Program-made: the position numbers and the translations under genes | Shown: positions 42,177-51,316 of the stretch, piece by piece | Layout of the letters: each line of letters begins with the position of its first letter | Numbering within the stretch: the stretch's first letter is position 1 | Source of the DNA: CAXXOK01 sp963666755 | Lineage (GTDB): Bacteria > Bacillota > Clostridia > Christensenellales > Aristaeellaceae | NCBI GenBank assembly: GCA_963666755.2 | Contig: CAXXGW010000009.1 | Coordinates: forward strand, 868,001-932,000 | Reading direction: 5' to 3' | DNA length: 64,000 nt | The notes under the pieces: generated by a model | Database searches by the model: none | What the model was told of the DNA's origin: nothing | Seen by the model: only the letters and a program-made list of their open reading frames with translations

Positions 42177-43400
42177 TCAGCGAAGGGTCAGGCGGCAGTA
42201 ATTCTTTTTCCCTTTACGCAGGAGCAGCCCGTCCGGGCCGATCTGGGAGGCGTCTACACGCTGCTCGGGGTCGGTTACCTTAGTTTCACCCATCAGCACG
42301 GCGCCCGCCTGCACCATCTTGCGCGCCTCGCCACGGCTGGCACACAGGCCGCACAGGGCCAGCAGGGTCGTCACGCGGTTATCTTCAGCCAGAGTGGCGG
42401 CGGTAAGCGTATAGGTGGGAGCATTTTCCAGCCCGCCGTTGCCGCCGAACAGCGCCTGCGCCGCATCCTGCGCCTTCAGGGCTTCTTCCTCGCCGTGGAT
42501 CATGCGGGTGATCTCGAAGGCCAGCACGCGCTTGGCTTCGTTGATGGCGCTGTCGCGCAGCGCGCCCAAACGGCGTACTTCGTCCATCGGCAGGAAGGTG
42601 AGCAGCCCCAGGAAACGCTCCACATCCGCATCCTGCACGTTGCGCCAGTACTGGTAGAACTCATAGGGCGAGGTGCGCGCGGGGTCCAGCCACAGCGCGC
42701 CTTTCTCGGTCTTGCCCATTTTTTTGCCGTCGGCAGTCATAATCAGCTTGCAGGTGAGGGCGAAGGCATCCTCCCGCTCCTTGCGGCGGATCAGGTCTGC
42801 GCCGGAAAGGATGTTGCTCCACTGATCGTCTCCGCCGATCTGCAAGCGGCAGCCGTAACGGCGGAACAGCTCCAGAAAATCGTAGCTCTGCATCAGCATA
42901 TAGTTAAATTCCAGGAACGTCAGCCCGACTTCCAGCCGCTTTTTGTAGCATTCGGCGGCCAGCATGTGGTTTACGCTGAACATGGCACCGATATCGCGCA
43001 GGAAATCCACGTAATTCAGCTGTAAGAGCCAGTCCGCATTGTTGGCTAGCACCGCCTTGCCCTCGCCAAAATCAATAAACCGGCTCAGCTGCTTTTGAAT
43101 GGCGCGGGTGTTTTCATCAATGGTTTCACGGGTCATCATCCGACGCAGTTCGGTTTTGCCGCTGGGGTCGCCCACCATGGCGGTGCCGCCGCCGCACAGG
43201 ATCACGGGCCTGTGCCCCGCGCGCTGCAGGTGCGCCGACATCAGGATGGGGATGAAATGCCCCACGTGCAGGCTGTCGGCGGTGGGGTCCACGCCTAGGT
43301 AGAAGGTCATCGGTTCCTTCTCCATGGCCTTGTAGAGGTCTTCTTCAAAGGTTACCTGCGCGATAAAGCCGCGCTCCTTCAGCGTATCCAGAATGTGCAT
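42177..43400 (-). CDS. tyrS: tyrosyl-tRNA synthetase
   Basis: A 407-residue class I synthetase of the TyrRS type. DSLHVGHFIPIL is the HIGH motif, KMGKTEKGALWLD the KMSKS motif, and a C-terminal S4 RNA-binding domain follows (about residues 340-400). Charges tRNA-Tyr. Second gene after the tyrosine T-box; 19 bp after the aminotransferase. Confidence 0.96.
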   Translation of the reverse strand: MHILDTLKERGFIAQVTFEEDLYKAMEKEPMTFYLGVDPTADSLHVGHFIPILMSAHLQRAGHRPVILCGGGTAMVGDPSGKTELRRMMTRETIDENTRAIQKQLSRFIDFGEGKAVLANNADWLLQLNYVDFLRDIGAMFSVNHMLAAECYKKRLEVGLTFLEFNYMLMQSYDFLELFRRYGCRLQIGGDDQWSNILSGADLIRRKEREDAFALTCKLIMTADGKKMGKTEKGALWLDPARTSPYEFYQYWRNVQDADVERFLGLLTFLPMDEVRRLGALRDSAINEAKRVLAFEITRMIHGEEEALKAQDAAQALFGGNGGLENAPTYTLTAATLAEDNRVTTLLALCGLCASRGEARKMVQAGAVLMGETKVTDPEQRVDASQIGPDGLLLRKGKKNYCRLTLR

Positions 43401-43419
43401 GGGGTTTGCTCCTTCTCAG

Positions 43420-44607
43420 TTACAGATTGGCGGTAAACAGCTCGCGCAGCATGCCCATGCCCTGATGGATTTGCGCAAGCGTGCTGTTGGAAAAGTTGAG
43501 GCGCAGGGTGTTCAGGTGGCCGCCTTCGGGGTAGAAGCTGGTGCCGGGCACGTAAGCCACCCCGCGTTCGACCGCTTTGGCAAACAGGGCGCTGGCGTCA
43601 AAACCCTCCGGCATGGTTACGAAGAGGAATAGGCCGCCTTCCGGGTGTGTGTACTGCGTGCCCTCGGGAAAGGTGGAAAGCTCCTCCAGCATGGCGTTCA
43701 GCTTGGCGCGGTAGCCGGGGATAATATCTGCGATATGGGTAGAAAGCATGCCGCGGCGCAGATACTGGTCGACAATCGCCTGGCTCAGGTTGGCGGTGTG
43801 CAGATCGGTGCCCTGCTTGCCGATGGCGCACTTGGAGATGATCTCCTCCTGCGCGATCATGTACCCCACGCGCATGCCGGGGCTGATAATCTTGGAGAAG
43901 CTGCCCATGTACACCACATGCTCCGTCTTGTCAAACTCCTTGATGGGCGGAAGCGGCGTGCCCGCATAGCGGAGGTCACGGTAGGGGTCGTCCTCCACAA
44001 CCAGAAAGCCATAACGGGAAGCCATCTCGGCGATGGGTGCGCGGCGTTCGGCCGCAAGCGTACGCCCCGTGGGGTTCTGAAAAGTCGGGATGATGTAGAG
44101 CAGCTTGGGCTTGTGAGCTTTCACGGCATTCTCCAGCCGGTCCAGCAGCACGCCCTGATCGTCGCTTTCCACCGGCACCAGATGCTGCTGGTAGATGCGC
44201 AGGGTCTGCATATTGCCCAGGAAGGTGGGGCTTTCGACCAGCACCGTATCGCCGGGGTTGGTCAGGGTTTTACAGAGCAGATCAATGCCCTGCGTGCTGC
44301 CGGACAGGGGCAGTACGTTTTGCGCTTCCACCGCGAAACGGTAATTCGCCTTCAGGTAAGCCAGCAGGCTTTCGCGGAAGGGTGGGTACCCTTCGGTGGC
44401 ACCATACTGGAGGATTCGCTTGCCGTCCGAAAGCAGCGCGTCGGACGCGAGTTGCGCGCAAATTTCGTTGGGCAGCGCCTCGTTGCTGGGGTTGCCACCG
44501 GCAAAGCTGATCATGTCGGGCTTGTTGAGCACCTTGAAGATGGCGCGGATCGCGCTGCCGCTGATGCCCTCAAACCGGTCTGCAAAAGTGACGCCGCTGG
44601 GTAACAT
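43420..44607 (-). CDS. PLP-dependent aminotransferase, probably aromatic
   Basis: A 395-residue fold-type I aminotransferase of the 2-aminoadipate/aromatic (LysN/MocR-like) group without a DNA-binding domain. FAGGNPSNEALP start, PLSGSTQGIDLLCKTL, IIPTFQNPTGRTL and the PLP-lysine motif MGSFSKIISPGMRVGY are all present. It is the first gene behind a tyrosine T-box and is co-transcribed with tyrS, so interconversion of tyrosine and 4-hydroxyphenylpyruvate is a reasonable inference. The product 2-oxo acid is also the kind of substrate used by some ferredoxin oxidoreductases. Confidence 0.92.
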   Translation of the reverse strand: MLPSGVTFADRFEGISGSAIRAIFKVLNKPDMISFAGGNPSNEALPNEICAQLASDALLSDGKRILQYGATEGYPPFRESLLAYLKANYRFAVEAQNVLPLSGSTQGIDLLCKTLTNPGDTVLVESPTFLGNMQTLRIYQQHLVPVESDDQGVLLDRLENAVKAHKPKLLYIIPTFQNPTGRTLAAERRAPIAEMASRYGFLVVEDDPYRDLRYAGTPLPPIKEFDKTEHVVYMGSFSKIISPGMRVGYMIAQEEIISKCAIGKQGTDLHTANLSQAIVDQYLRRGMLSTHIADIIPGYRAKLNAMLEELSTFPEGTQYTHPEGGLFLFVTMPEGFDASALFAKAVERGVAYVPGTSFYPEGGHLNTLRLNFSNSTLAQIHQGMGMLRELFTANL

Positions 44608-44644
44608 GAAAACCCTCCCTTTCCCTGTGCCTGATCAGAATAGG

Positions 44645-44914
44645 AAAAACGCCCGCCTCCCCGAAGGGGAGGAAGGCGTTGTGACGCGGTACCACTTCCC
44701 GACGGCCCGCCGTGCAGGCAAGCCCTTGCGGAGCAGGCGAATAAGTAAACGCCTTCTCCCGCGCTATATACGGCGCACCGTAAACCGCCTACTGAGTCTG
44801 TGCCGTTGGGGGTTTCGCTCCGGGATGTATTCACCGGCGCACCGCCGCCTTCTTGCACCGACCGAAGGCTCTCTGCAGGCGTGTTTGCCGGGTACTGGTT
44901 CCCATCCTTGCGTT
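44645..44914 (-). ncRNA. tyrosine-specific T-box riboswitch
   Basis: On the minus strand the leader shows the T-box core GTGGTACCGCG (44685-44695), whose UGGU can pair with an ACCA tRNA end, as tRNA-Tyr has. It is followed by a terminator stem (44648-44680) and TTTTT (44645-44649). In stem I the sequence GAATACATCCC puts a UAC codon (44827-44829) at the specifier position. Uncharged tRNA-Tyr should stabilise the antiterminator and switch on the aminotransferase and tyrS. The loop boundaries are by eye. Confidence 0.9.
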
Positions 44915-44920
44915 GCAAGC

Positions 44921-44949
44921 ATTATAGCCAGTCCGCCGGGGGTTGTCAA
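44921..44949 (-). promoter_or_regulatory. promoter of the tyrosine T-box operon
   Basis: On the minus strand TTGACA (44944-44949), 17 bp, TATAAT (44921-44926): full consensus. Confidence 0.9.
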
Positions 44950-45061
44950 GGCCTGCACAGGGAGTCGGCAAGGGAATGAATCATCCGAATTGAAAACAGG
45001 AGGGAGCTGTTGCCCTCGGAGGGAGGCTTCCCCCCATCCGCACAGCGTTGCGCATTGCCGC

Positions 45062-45090
45062 TTGCCGCGCATCGGCTGCTGTGCTATGCT
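45062..45090 (+). promoter_or_regulatory. candidate promoter of the Cys-rich protein gene
   Basis: TTGCCG (45062-45067), 17 bp, TATGCT (45085-45090), ending 35 bp before the ATG at 45125. Confidence 0.5.
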
Positions 45091-45124
45091 ATTGCTAACA
45101 GGAAACAGGGAGAGGCGGTGCGGC

Positions 45125-45607
45125 ATGGACGCATTCTGGCGTACATGGCTAACGGGCTTCGCGCAGGGGTTGTACCGACTGCCCGCGCGAAGGCGGACGG
45201 CGGTGCTGCGCGCTTGCGGCAGCGCCTGCGCCAAACCGGAGATTTTACCCGCCGCACTGGCGCTGCGTGCGCAGGCAGCCGGGACGGATGCCTTCTTTAC
45301 CCTGTATGGAGCACAGAGCGACGCGGTGCGAACCGAACCGATTGTGCCTGACCGGGTGTATGCGGTATGCTACCCGCGCTGCGGGTGCCTCCTGCACGCG
45401 GAGGCGGGCATCGACGGCGCGTGGCTTTGCGAATGCTCCCGCCAGAGCCTGCGCTGGGTGATGGAGAGGGTATTCCCCGACCGCAGGGTTTCGGTCACGC
45501 TCAAATCTTCGGTGCTGCGCGGCGCGGCGCAATGCCGCCTGCAGGTACGCCTGAGCCGACGGATCGGCCGTCCGGCACAACACCGCGATGCAGGAGGGGT
45601 TGCATGA
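45125..45607 (+). CDS. Cys-rich protein of unknown function
   Basis: A 160-residue protein, no family recognised. Cysteine-bearing stretches CGSACAKPE, CYPRCGCLL and CECSRQS could bind a metal or Fe-S cluster; the rest is helical with many Arg. Start ATG 45125 after GGGAGAGG. It overlaps the membrane protein gene by ATGA, so the two are probably co-translated. It may be a small metalloprotein or a regulator; I cannot tell. Confidence 0.7.
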   Translation: MDAFWRTWLTGFAQGLYRLPARRRTAVLRACGSACAKPEILPAALALRAQAAGTDAFFTLYGAQSDAVRTEPIVPDRVYAVCYPRCGCLLHAEAGIDGAWLCECSRQSLRWVMERVFPDRRVSVTLKSSVLRGAAQCRLQVRLSRRIGRPAQHRDAGGVA

Positions 45608-47139
45608 GAACGTTAAAAAAGGAGAGCCTGCCGTTCCTGTACTGTCTGCTGGCGGCGGCCGTCTGCCTGGCGATCTGCTCCAAATCCTCCTTCTTGTACC
45701 CGATTAACGACTGGACGGATGCGAACGCCTACCTATCCTGCGGCCGGGGCATGCTGGCGGGGCGCGTGATGTACCGCGACCTGTACGAGCACAAAGGGCC
45801 GCTGCTGTATGCGCTGCATGCCCTTTGCTGCCTTGTGGATCACGGCGGCTTTCTGGGCGTATATCTGCTGGAAGTGCTGGCGGGCGGCGTTTTTCTGTGG
45901 TTTAGCTACAAACTGGCGATCCTCTACGGGGCAAACCGTACGTCGCTTTGGCTGGCTCCGCTGCTGGGGGCGCTGATCTATACCTCCTTCAGCTTCCAGC
46001 AGGGCGACAGTGCCGAGGAGCTTTGCCTTCCATTGTTGCTTGCGTCGCTGTACAGCCTGCTGCGATGGCTGCGCACGCAAACGCCAAAGCGAATGACCGT
46101 TACAATGCTCGTATGGAATGGCTTTCTGGGCGGTTGCGTGCTGTGGATCAAGTTTACGCTGCTGGGGTTTTACGCGCCGTGGCTGCTGGGGCTGATGGTC
46201 TACCACCTGATCCGGCACGAGGGCCGAGCGGCTTGGACGGTGCTGTGGGCTTTCGCGGTTGGGGCGCTGCTAGCAACGCTTCCGTGGATCGTCTATTTCG
46301 GGGTGAACGGCGCGATCCTGCCGTGGCTGAAAACATACCTGTACGATAACCTGTTTCTGTATGCCGACAGCGGCGCGATGACGCTCAGGCAGCGGCTGGG
46401 GGCAGCCTTCCATGCCGGGTGGGATTGGCTGCGCCTGAACCCGGCGTATACCGCGCCCATGGCGCTGGGTATGCTTTGGCTTACGCTGTGCCCTCGCGCG
46501 CAAAAGCGGCCCGGGCAGAAACCCGGCTTGCTACCGTGCGTTTCCGCAGCGGAAAAAGCGTTCGTGTGGGCACTGCTGGCGTTTACAACGACGGGCGTCT
46601 TTATCGGTGGGAAAAGCTACGTGTACTATGGGCTGATCTTAGCGGTGTTTGCGCCGCTGGGGATGGCGGCAGTCGCGCGGGCATTGCACGCGCGGGAAAC
46701 AAGGCGGCGCTGGCTCGGTGCGCTGCTGGCGGCGCTGGCATTGCCGCTTGCGGGCGCGTACAGCCTGTGGCAAAGCCCGAATGTGACGGCCCTGCTGGAG
46801 CCGCGCGCGCAAACCATGCAATACCAGTTTGCCGCGCTGGTGAACCGAACACCCAATGCCACGCTGCTGAACTACGGCTTCATGGATGCCGGGTTTTACA
46901 CCGCCTGCGATATCGCGCCCAGCGTGAAGTACTTCCACCAGACCAATGTACCGTTGGAGGAGATGCTCAGTGAGCAGGAGCGTTATGTGGCCGAGGGCGT
47001 AACCGACTACGTGGTGACCCGGGGGCGGCAGCCGGATTCCATCGGATTGCATTATACCCTGATTGCTACGGCCAAGCCGCCCACGGATTTCTGGTACGAT
47101 ACGGTTTACCTGTACAGGCGCAACGATATACAACCGTAA
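45604..47139 (+). CDS. membrane glycosyltransferase-like protein (GT-C fold)
   Basis: A 511-residue protein with about 10-12 membrane helices. DWTDANAYLSCGRGMLAG and YRDLYEHKGPLLYALHAL near the start contain the acidic residues in the first extracytoplasmic loop typical of GT39/PMT-like lipid-sugar transferases, and the C-terminal part is a soluble domain. Probable role: adding a sugar from a lipid carrier to an envelope molecule. Starts by ATGA overlap with the Cys-rich gene. Confidence 0.78.
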   Translation: MRTLKKESLPFLYCLLAAAVCLAICSKSSFLYPINDWTDANAYLSCGRGMLAGRVMYRDLYEHKGPLLYALHALCCLVDHGGFLGVYLLEVLAGGVFLWFSYKLAILYGANRTSLWLAPLLGALIYTSFSFQQGDSAEELCLPLLLASLYSLLRWLRTQTPKRMTVTMLVWNGFLGGCVLWIKFTLLGFYAPWLLGLMVYHLIRHEGRAAWTVLWAFAVGALLATLPWIVYFGVNGAILPWLKTYLYDNLFLYADSGAMTLRQRLGAAFHAGWDWLRLNPAYTAPMALGMLWLTLCPRAQKRPGQKPGLLPCVSAAEKAFVWALLAFTTTGVFIGGKSYVYYGLILAVFAPLGMAAVARALHARETRRRWLGALLAALALPLAGAYSLWQSPNVTALLEPRAQTMQYQFAALVNRTPNATLLNYGFMDAGFYTACDIAPSVKYFHQTNVPLEEMLSEQERYVAEGVTDYVVTRGRQPDSIGLHYTLIATAKPPTDFWYDTVYLYRRNDIQP

Positions 47140-47280
47140 TGGGCAACGGTTCCGTATTTCATCAGGTTTCGGGATAGTTTCGGACGGAGGCTGGTTGCGT
47201 GATACTTCCGTCGCTACCCTGCAGGCGCGCTGAACGGCAGCATTCCGCCGCTGCGGACACCCGGTGGCGTCGCATCTGCC
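47140..47280. other. short spacer, nothing evident
   Basis: Between the membrane glycosyltransferase-like gene and the terminator I see no gene or site. Confidence 0.4.
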
Positions 47281-47322
47281 AAAAAGCAAGCGGAATTTTA
47301 TCTAAAATTCTGCTTGCTTTTT
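47281..47322. terminator. terminator after the membrane glycosyltransferase-like gene
   Basis: A stem of 19 pairs with one mismatch (47281-47300 with 47303-47322), ending in TTTTT on both strands. Its right arm overlaps the -35 region of the next promoter. Confidence 0.85.
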
Positions 47323-47342
47323 CGTCTTTCTGGCATTATACT
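47314..47342 (+). promoter_or_regulatory. candidate promoter of the LacI-type gene
   Basis: TTGCTT (47314-47319), 17 bp, TATACT (47337-47342), about 75 nt before the GTG start. Confidence 0.55.
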
Positions 47343-47415
47343 AAGCAGACGAAAACGATGTAGTGGAAATATGTCCATGTGCGGGTTCCAAACTGGGTAT
47401 GGGGGAGGTGCGGAC

Positions 47416-48432
47416 GTGGCGGTGACCATTCGGGAGCTTTCCAAGCGCTGCGGCCTGTCGATTTCAACGGTCAGCAAAGCGCTAAACGGCTACACCGACA
47501 TCAGCGAGGCCACGCGCGAGGCGGTCACGCAGGCGGCCAAGGAAATCGGCTACTATCCCAACGCGCATGCGCGGGCGCTGAAAACCAAACGGAGTTACAA
47601 CCTGGGCGTGCTCTTTGTGGACGATCTGCAAAGCGGCCTGACCCACTCGTTTTTCTCCTTTGTGTTGGAAAGCTTCAAAAAGGAAGCCGAACGTAACGGG
47701 TATGATATCACTTTTATCAGCCATAAAATGGGCGACAGCAACATGACCTATCTGGAGCACTGCCATTACCGTGAGGTGGACGGCGTGTGCATTGCCTGCA
47801 TCAACTTTCAGGATGCGGAAATTACCCAGCTGGTCAACAGCGAGTTACCCGTCGTGACCATCGACCATTTGTTTAACAACCGCAGCTGCATTCAGTCCAA
47901 CAATATTATTGGCATCCAGACGCTGGTGGAGCATGCGTTCGCGCGCGGCCACCGCCGTATCGCCTACATCCATGGCCTGAAAAGCTCTGTAACCGACACG
48001 CGCCTGGGTTCGTTCTACCGTACGGCCGACGCGTTGGGCGTGGACGTGCCCGACGAATACGTGATGGAATGCGAATACAACGCTCCCGCCTCCGTCTGCA
48101 ACGCAACCAAGCGGTTGCTGGCTCTGCCCGTACCGCCGACCTGCATCCTGATCTCCGATGATTATGCCGCTTTGGGCGCGTACGAAGCCGCCTCCGATCT
48201 GGGGCTGCAAATCCCGCGCGATTTTTCCATCGCCGGGTATGACGGCATCCCCATCATGCAGCTGATGCGGCCGCGCCTGACCACCATCCGGCAGGATACA
48301 AACCGCATCGGCGCCGAAGCTGCCCGCAGCCTGATTGCGCTGATCGAAACCCCGAAAATGTCTATCCCGGAAATTACCGTGGTTCCCTGCGCACTGCTCG
48401 AAGGCGAAACGATCCGGGATCTGAACGCCTAA
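47416..48432 (+). CDS. LacI family transcriptional regulator
   Basis: A 338-residue LacI-type repressor. VTIRELSKRCGLSISTVSKALNGYTDIS is the helix-turn-helix with hinge; the periplasmic-binding-protein-like domain follows, with SDDYAALGAYEAASDLG and DFSIAGYDG. Start is GTG 47416 with GGGGGAGG 7 nt upstream. It is 177 bp upstream of the cellobiose phosphorylase gene and probably controls it, with a sugar as effector. Confidence 0.92.
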   Translation: MAVTIRELSKRCGLSISTVSKALNGYTDISEATREAVTQAAKEIGYYPNAHARALKTKRSYNLGVLFVDDLQSGLTHSFFSFVLESFKKEAERNGYDITFISHKMGDSNMTYLEHCHYREVDGVCIACINFQDAEITQLVNSELPVVTIDHLFNNRSCIQSNNIIGIQTLVEHAFARGHRRIAYIHGLKSSVTDTRLGSFYRTADALGVDVPDEYVMECEYNAPASVCNATKRLLALPVPPTCILISDDYAALGAYEAASDLGLQIPRDFSIAGYDGIPIMQLMRPRLTTIRQDTNRIGAEAARSLIALIETPKMSIPEITVVPCALLEGETIRDLNA

Positions 48433-48445
48433 TAGGGAAACCTCT

Positions 48446-48496
48446 CATTCCGCAGGTTGCCGAGTGTTTACGGCAAATCGGCCAGCCTGCGGAATG
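48446..48496 (+). promoter_or_regulatory. large hairpin between lacI-type gene and cellobiose phosphorylase
   Basis: Arms CATTCCGCAGG (48446-48456) and CCTGCGGAATG (48486-48496) enclose a second stem TTGCCG/CGGCAA. No T-run follows directly. It can be a weak terminator or a control element for the downstream gene. Confidence 0.6.
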
Positions 48497-48609
48497 TGTG
48501 TTATGGGAACCGAAACCGATATCGCTGCTAGGAACCAATCTTTTGCGCAGAGAAGGCCGCGCCGCAGCCCCGCAAATTATACTGCCATCATTACGAGGAG
48601 GAGCTTTCC

Positions 48610-51051
48610 ATGCACTACGGTTACTTCGACGACGCAGCCAAAGAATATGTCATTACGCGCCCCGATACTCCCTACCCCTGGATAAACTATCTGGGGGGAG
48701 AGGCGTTTTTTTCGCTCATCAGCAACACTTCGGGCGGGTATAGCTTTTATAAGGATGCCCGGTTGCTCCGGCTGACACGGTATCGTTATAACAACGTACC
48801 CACCGATGTGGGCGGGCATTATTTTTACCTGCGGGACGGCGATACTGTCTGGAACCCCGGCTGGCAGCCCACCCGCACGCCGCTGGATGCTTACGAGTGC
48901 CGCCACGGGCTGGGGTACACGGTGATCCGTTCCCAAAAGAACGGCCTGCAGGCCGAACAGTGCACCATGGTGCCGCACGGTTTTAACGCCGAGGTAACCC
49001 GCCTGACGCTGACCAACCAAAGTGAAACAACGAAAACCTTAAGCCTTTACAGCTTTGTGGAGTTTTGCTTCTGGAACGCGCTGGACGATTCGACCAACTT
49101 CCAGCGCAATTATGCCCTTGCGGAAATGGAAATCGAGAACGGCGGCGCGGTGCTCTACCATAAGAGCGAATACCGCGAACGCCGCAATCAGTATGCGGTT
49201 TACGCCGTAAACAGCGCTGTGGACGGGTTTGATACCGATCGGGAGAGCTTCCTTGGGCTGTACAACGGCTTTGATAAACCCGATGTGGTACTGGCCGACC
49301 AACCGAAAAACAGCGAGGCGCACGGCTGGGCGCCCATCGGCAGCCACTGCATCCGCCGTACGCTGGCAGCGGGGGAGAGCGTAAGCTTCCTGTTTGTGCT
49401 GGGGTACTGTGAAAGCCCGCGCGACCATAAGTTTATTGCACCAAATGTGATTAACAAGGACGAGGCGCACGCGCTGCTCAAGGAGTTCCAGACCGACGCG
49501 CAGTTTACGCAGCGCCTTTCCGAGCTGAAAGCCTATTGGGAAGCATTGCTGACCCACTATACCCTGCGCTGCGAAGACGAAAAACTGAACCGCCAGATCA
49601 ATATCTGGAATCAGTATCAGTGCATGGTCACCTTCAACATGAGCCGTTCGGCCAGTTATTTTGAAAGCGGCATCGGCCGCGGGATGGGATTCCGCGATTG
49701 CAGCCAGGATTTGCTGGGCTTTGTGCACCTGATCCCGGAGCGGGCGCGGGAGCGGATTCTGGACATCGCAGCCACGCAGTTTCCGGACGGCAGCGCCTAC
49801 CACCAGTACCAGCCGCTGACCAAACGCGGCAATCTGGATGTGGGCAGCGGTTTTAATGACGATCCGCTTTGGCTGATTTACGCGGTGAACGCCTACCTGA
49901 AGGAAACCGGCGACTTCTCCCTTCTGGAGGTGCCGGTGGACTTTGACAACGATCCTGCGTTGGCCGCGCCGATGCGGGAGCACCTGCGCCGCGCCTTCCA
50001 TTACACCGCGGAGCATCGCGGCCCGCATGGGCTGCCGCTGATCGGCCGGGCGGACTGGAACGATTGCCTGAACCTGAATTGTTTTTCCGATACGCCGGGC
50101 GAGAGCTTCCAAACGGTAACCAACAACGATACCGGCATCGCGGAAAGCGTGTTTATCGCCGGGATGTTTGTGGGCGTGGCGGAGGATTACGCGGCCCTGT
50201 GCGAACGGCTGGGCGATACGGACGAGGCTGCCTATGCGCGCACCCGGAAGCGCGAGATGGAAACAGCAACCGAGCGCTTCGGTTGGGATGGGGAGTGGTT
50301 CCTGCGCGCGTACGATGCCAACGGCGATCCGGTGGGCTCGCAAACCTGCGAAGAGGGAAAAATCTTCATCGAGCCGCAGGGCATGTGCGTCATGGCGGGC
50401 ATAGGCCGGGAGAATGGCATGGCGCAAAAGGCGCTGGACGCGACCCGGGAACACCTGATGTTTGAATACGGTGTCGTGCTTAACTGGCCCGCTTACCGCA
50501 GCTACCACCTGAACCTGGGGGAGATCAGCTCCTACCCGCCGGGATATAAGGAGAACGGCTCGGTGTTCTGCCACAACAACCCTTGGATTGTGATTGCCGA
50601 AACGGTGCTTGGCCACGGAGATCGCGCCTTTGACGTGTACCGCCGCACCGCGCCTTCTTATATTGAAGACCAGCAGCTGCACCGCACCGAGCCGTATGTG
50701 TACAGCCAAACCGTAAACGGCAAGGAAAGCTTCCGCCCCGGCGAGGCAAAAAACAGCTGGCTCACAGGCACCGCGGCGTGGAATTTCCACGCGGTATCGC
50801 AGTCCATCCTGGGGGTCAAGCCGGAACTGGACGGGTTGCGGATCGACCCCTGCCTGCCCACGCACCTGCGCACCGTGCATATCCACCGCGTTTTCCGTGG
50901 CAATGTATACGAGATTTCCATTGAAAACCGCGCCGGTGGTGAAAAAGGTGCCGTATCGGTACGGTTGGACGGCAAGGCGCTTCCCGGGCAGCTGATCCCT
51001 GCCCCGGAAGGAGAAGGGAAGACTTTCCGCGTAGAGGTTACGGTCGACTAA
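48610..51051 (+). CDS. cellobiose phosphorylase (GH94)
   Basis: An 813-residue protein, the length of clostridial cellobiose phosphorylases, and similar to them from the start (HYGYFDDAAKEYVITRPDTP, YPWINYLGGEAFFSLISNT). RGMGFRDCSQDLLGF, GSGFNDDPLWLI and the catalytic general-acid motif ADWNDCLNLNCFSDTPG (about residues 481-497) are intact. It splits cellobiose with phosphate to glucose 1-phosphate plus glucose, saving ATP. ATG follows GAGGAGG. No transporter is adjacent, so cellobiose entry must be encoded elsewhere. Confidence 0.94.
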   Translation: MHYGYFDDAAKEYVITRPDTPYPWINYLGGEAFFSLISNTSGGYSFYKDARLLRLTRYRYNNVPTDVGGHYFYLRDGDTVWNPGWQPTRTPLDAYECRHGLGYTVIRSQKNGLQAEQCTMVPHGFNAEVTRLTLTNQSETTKTLSLYSFVEFCFWNALDDSTNFQRNYALAEMEIENGGAVLYHKSEYRERRNQYAVYAVNSAVDGFDTDRESFLGLYNGFDKPDVVLADQPKNSEAHGWAPIGSHCIRRTLAAGESVSFLFVLGYCESPRDHKFIAPNVINKDEAHALLKEFQTDAQFTQRLSELKAYWEALLTHYTLRCEDEKLNRQINIWNQYQCMVTFNMSRSASYFESGIGRGMGFRDCSQDLLGFVHLIPERARERILDIAATQFPDGSAYHQYQPLTKRGNLDVGSGFNDDPLWLIYAVNAYLKETGDFSLLEVPVDFDNDPALAAPMREHLRRAFHYTAEHRGPHGLPLIGRADWNDCLNLNCFSDTPGESFQTVTNNDTGIAESVFIAGMFVGVAEDYAALCERLGDTDEAAYARTRKREMETATERFGWDGEWFLRAYDANGDPVGSQTCEEGKIFIEPQGMCVMAGIGRENGMAQKALDATREHLMFEYGVVLNWPAYRSYHLNLGEISSYPPGYKENGSVFCHNNPWIVIAETVLGHGDRAFDVYRRTAPSYIEDQQLHRTEPYVYSQTVNGKESFRPGEAKNSWLTGTAAWNFHAVSQSILGVKPELDGLRIDPCLPTHLRTVHIHRVFRGNVYEISIENRAGGEKGAVSVRLDGKALPGQLIPAPEGEGKTFRVEVTVD

Positions 51052-51106
51052 GCCTGCGCGGGCGATATTTATGCGTACTCAGGGGCTGTTTGCCCCGCCC
51101 TATACA

Positions 51107-51138
51107 CAGGAGCGACGCCGTTGTAAGCGTCGCTCCTG
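51107..51138 (+). terminator. terminator-like hairpin after cellobiose phosphorylase
   Basis: Perfect 12-bp stem CAGGAGCGACGC/GCGTCGCTCCTG (51107-51118, 51127-51138) about 55 bp past the stop codon, followed by CCTTGTT. Confidence 0.65.
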
Positions 51139-51284
51139 CCTTGTTGGAGGGCATCCGTTTCGCAAAGACCAACGTGTGGGCAACCCTTGCAATGGAAAAC
51201 AAAGAATGCGTACTGATAACGAGCCTGATGCATCGGCCGGTGTGGAGCATTCATACAAAAGCGGGCAAGAATTAATTGCATAGT

Positions 51285-51316
51285 AAAAGACTATCCGTAT
51301 GAGGTGGGATAGTCTT
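51285..51316 (-). terminator. terminator of the histidine kinase-Hpt operon
   Basis: Perfect 10-bp stem AAGACTATCC/GGATAGTCTT (51287-51316); on the minus strand the stem ends in TTTT. Confidence 0.6.

Noticed and set aside
49039..50886. A 615-codon minus-strand frame inside cellobiose phosphorylase
   Set aside because: Antisense to a full-length GH94 enzyme with intact motifs.
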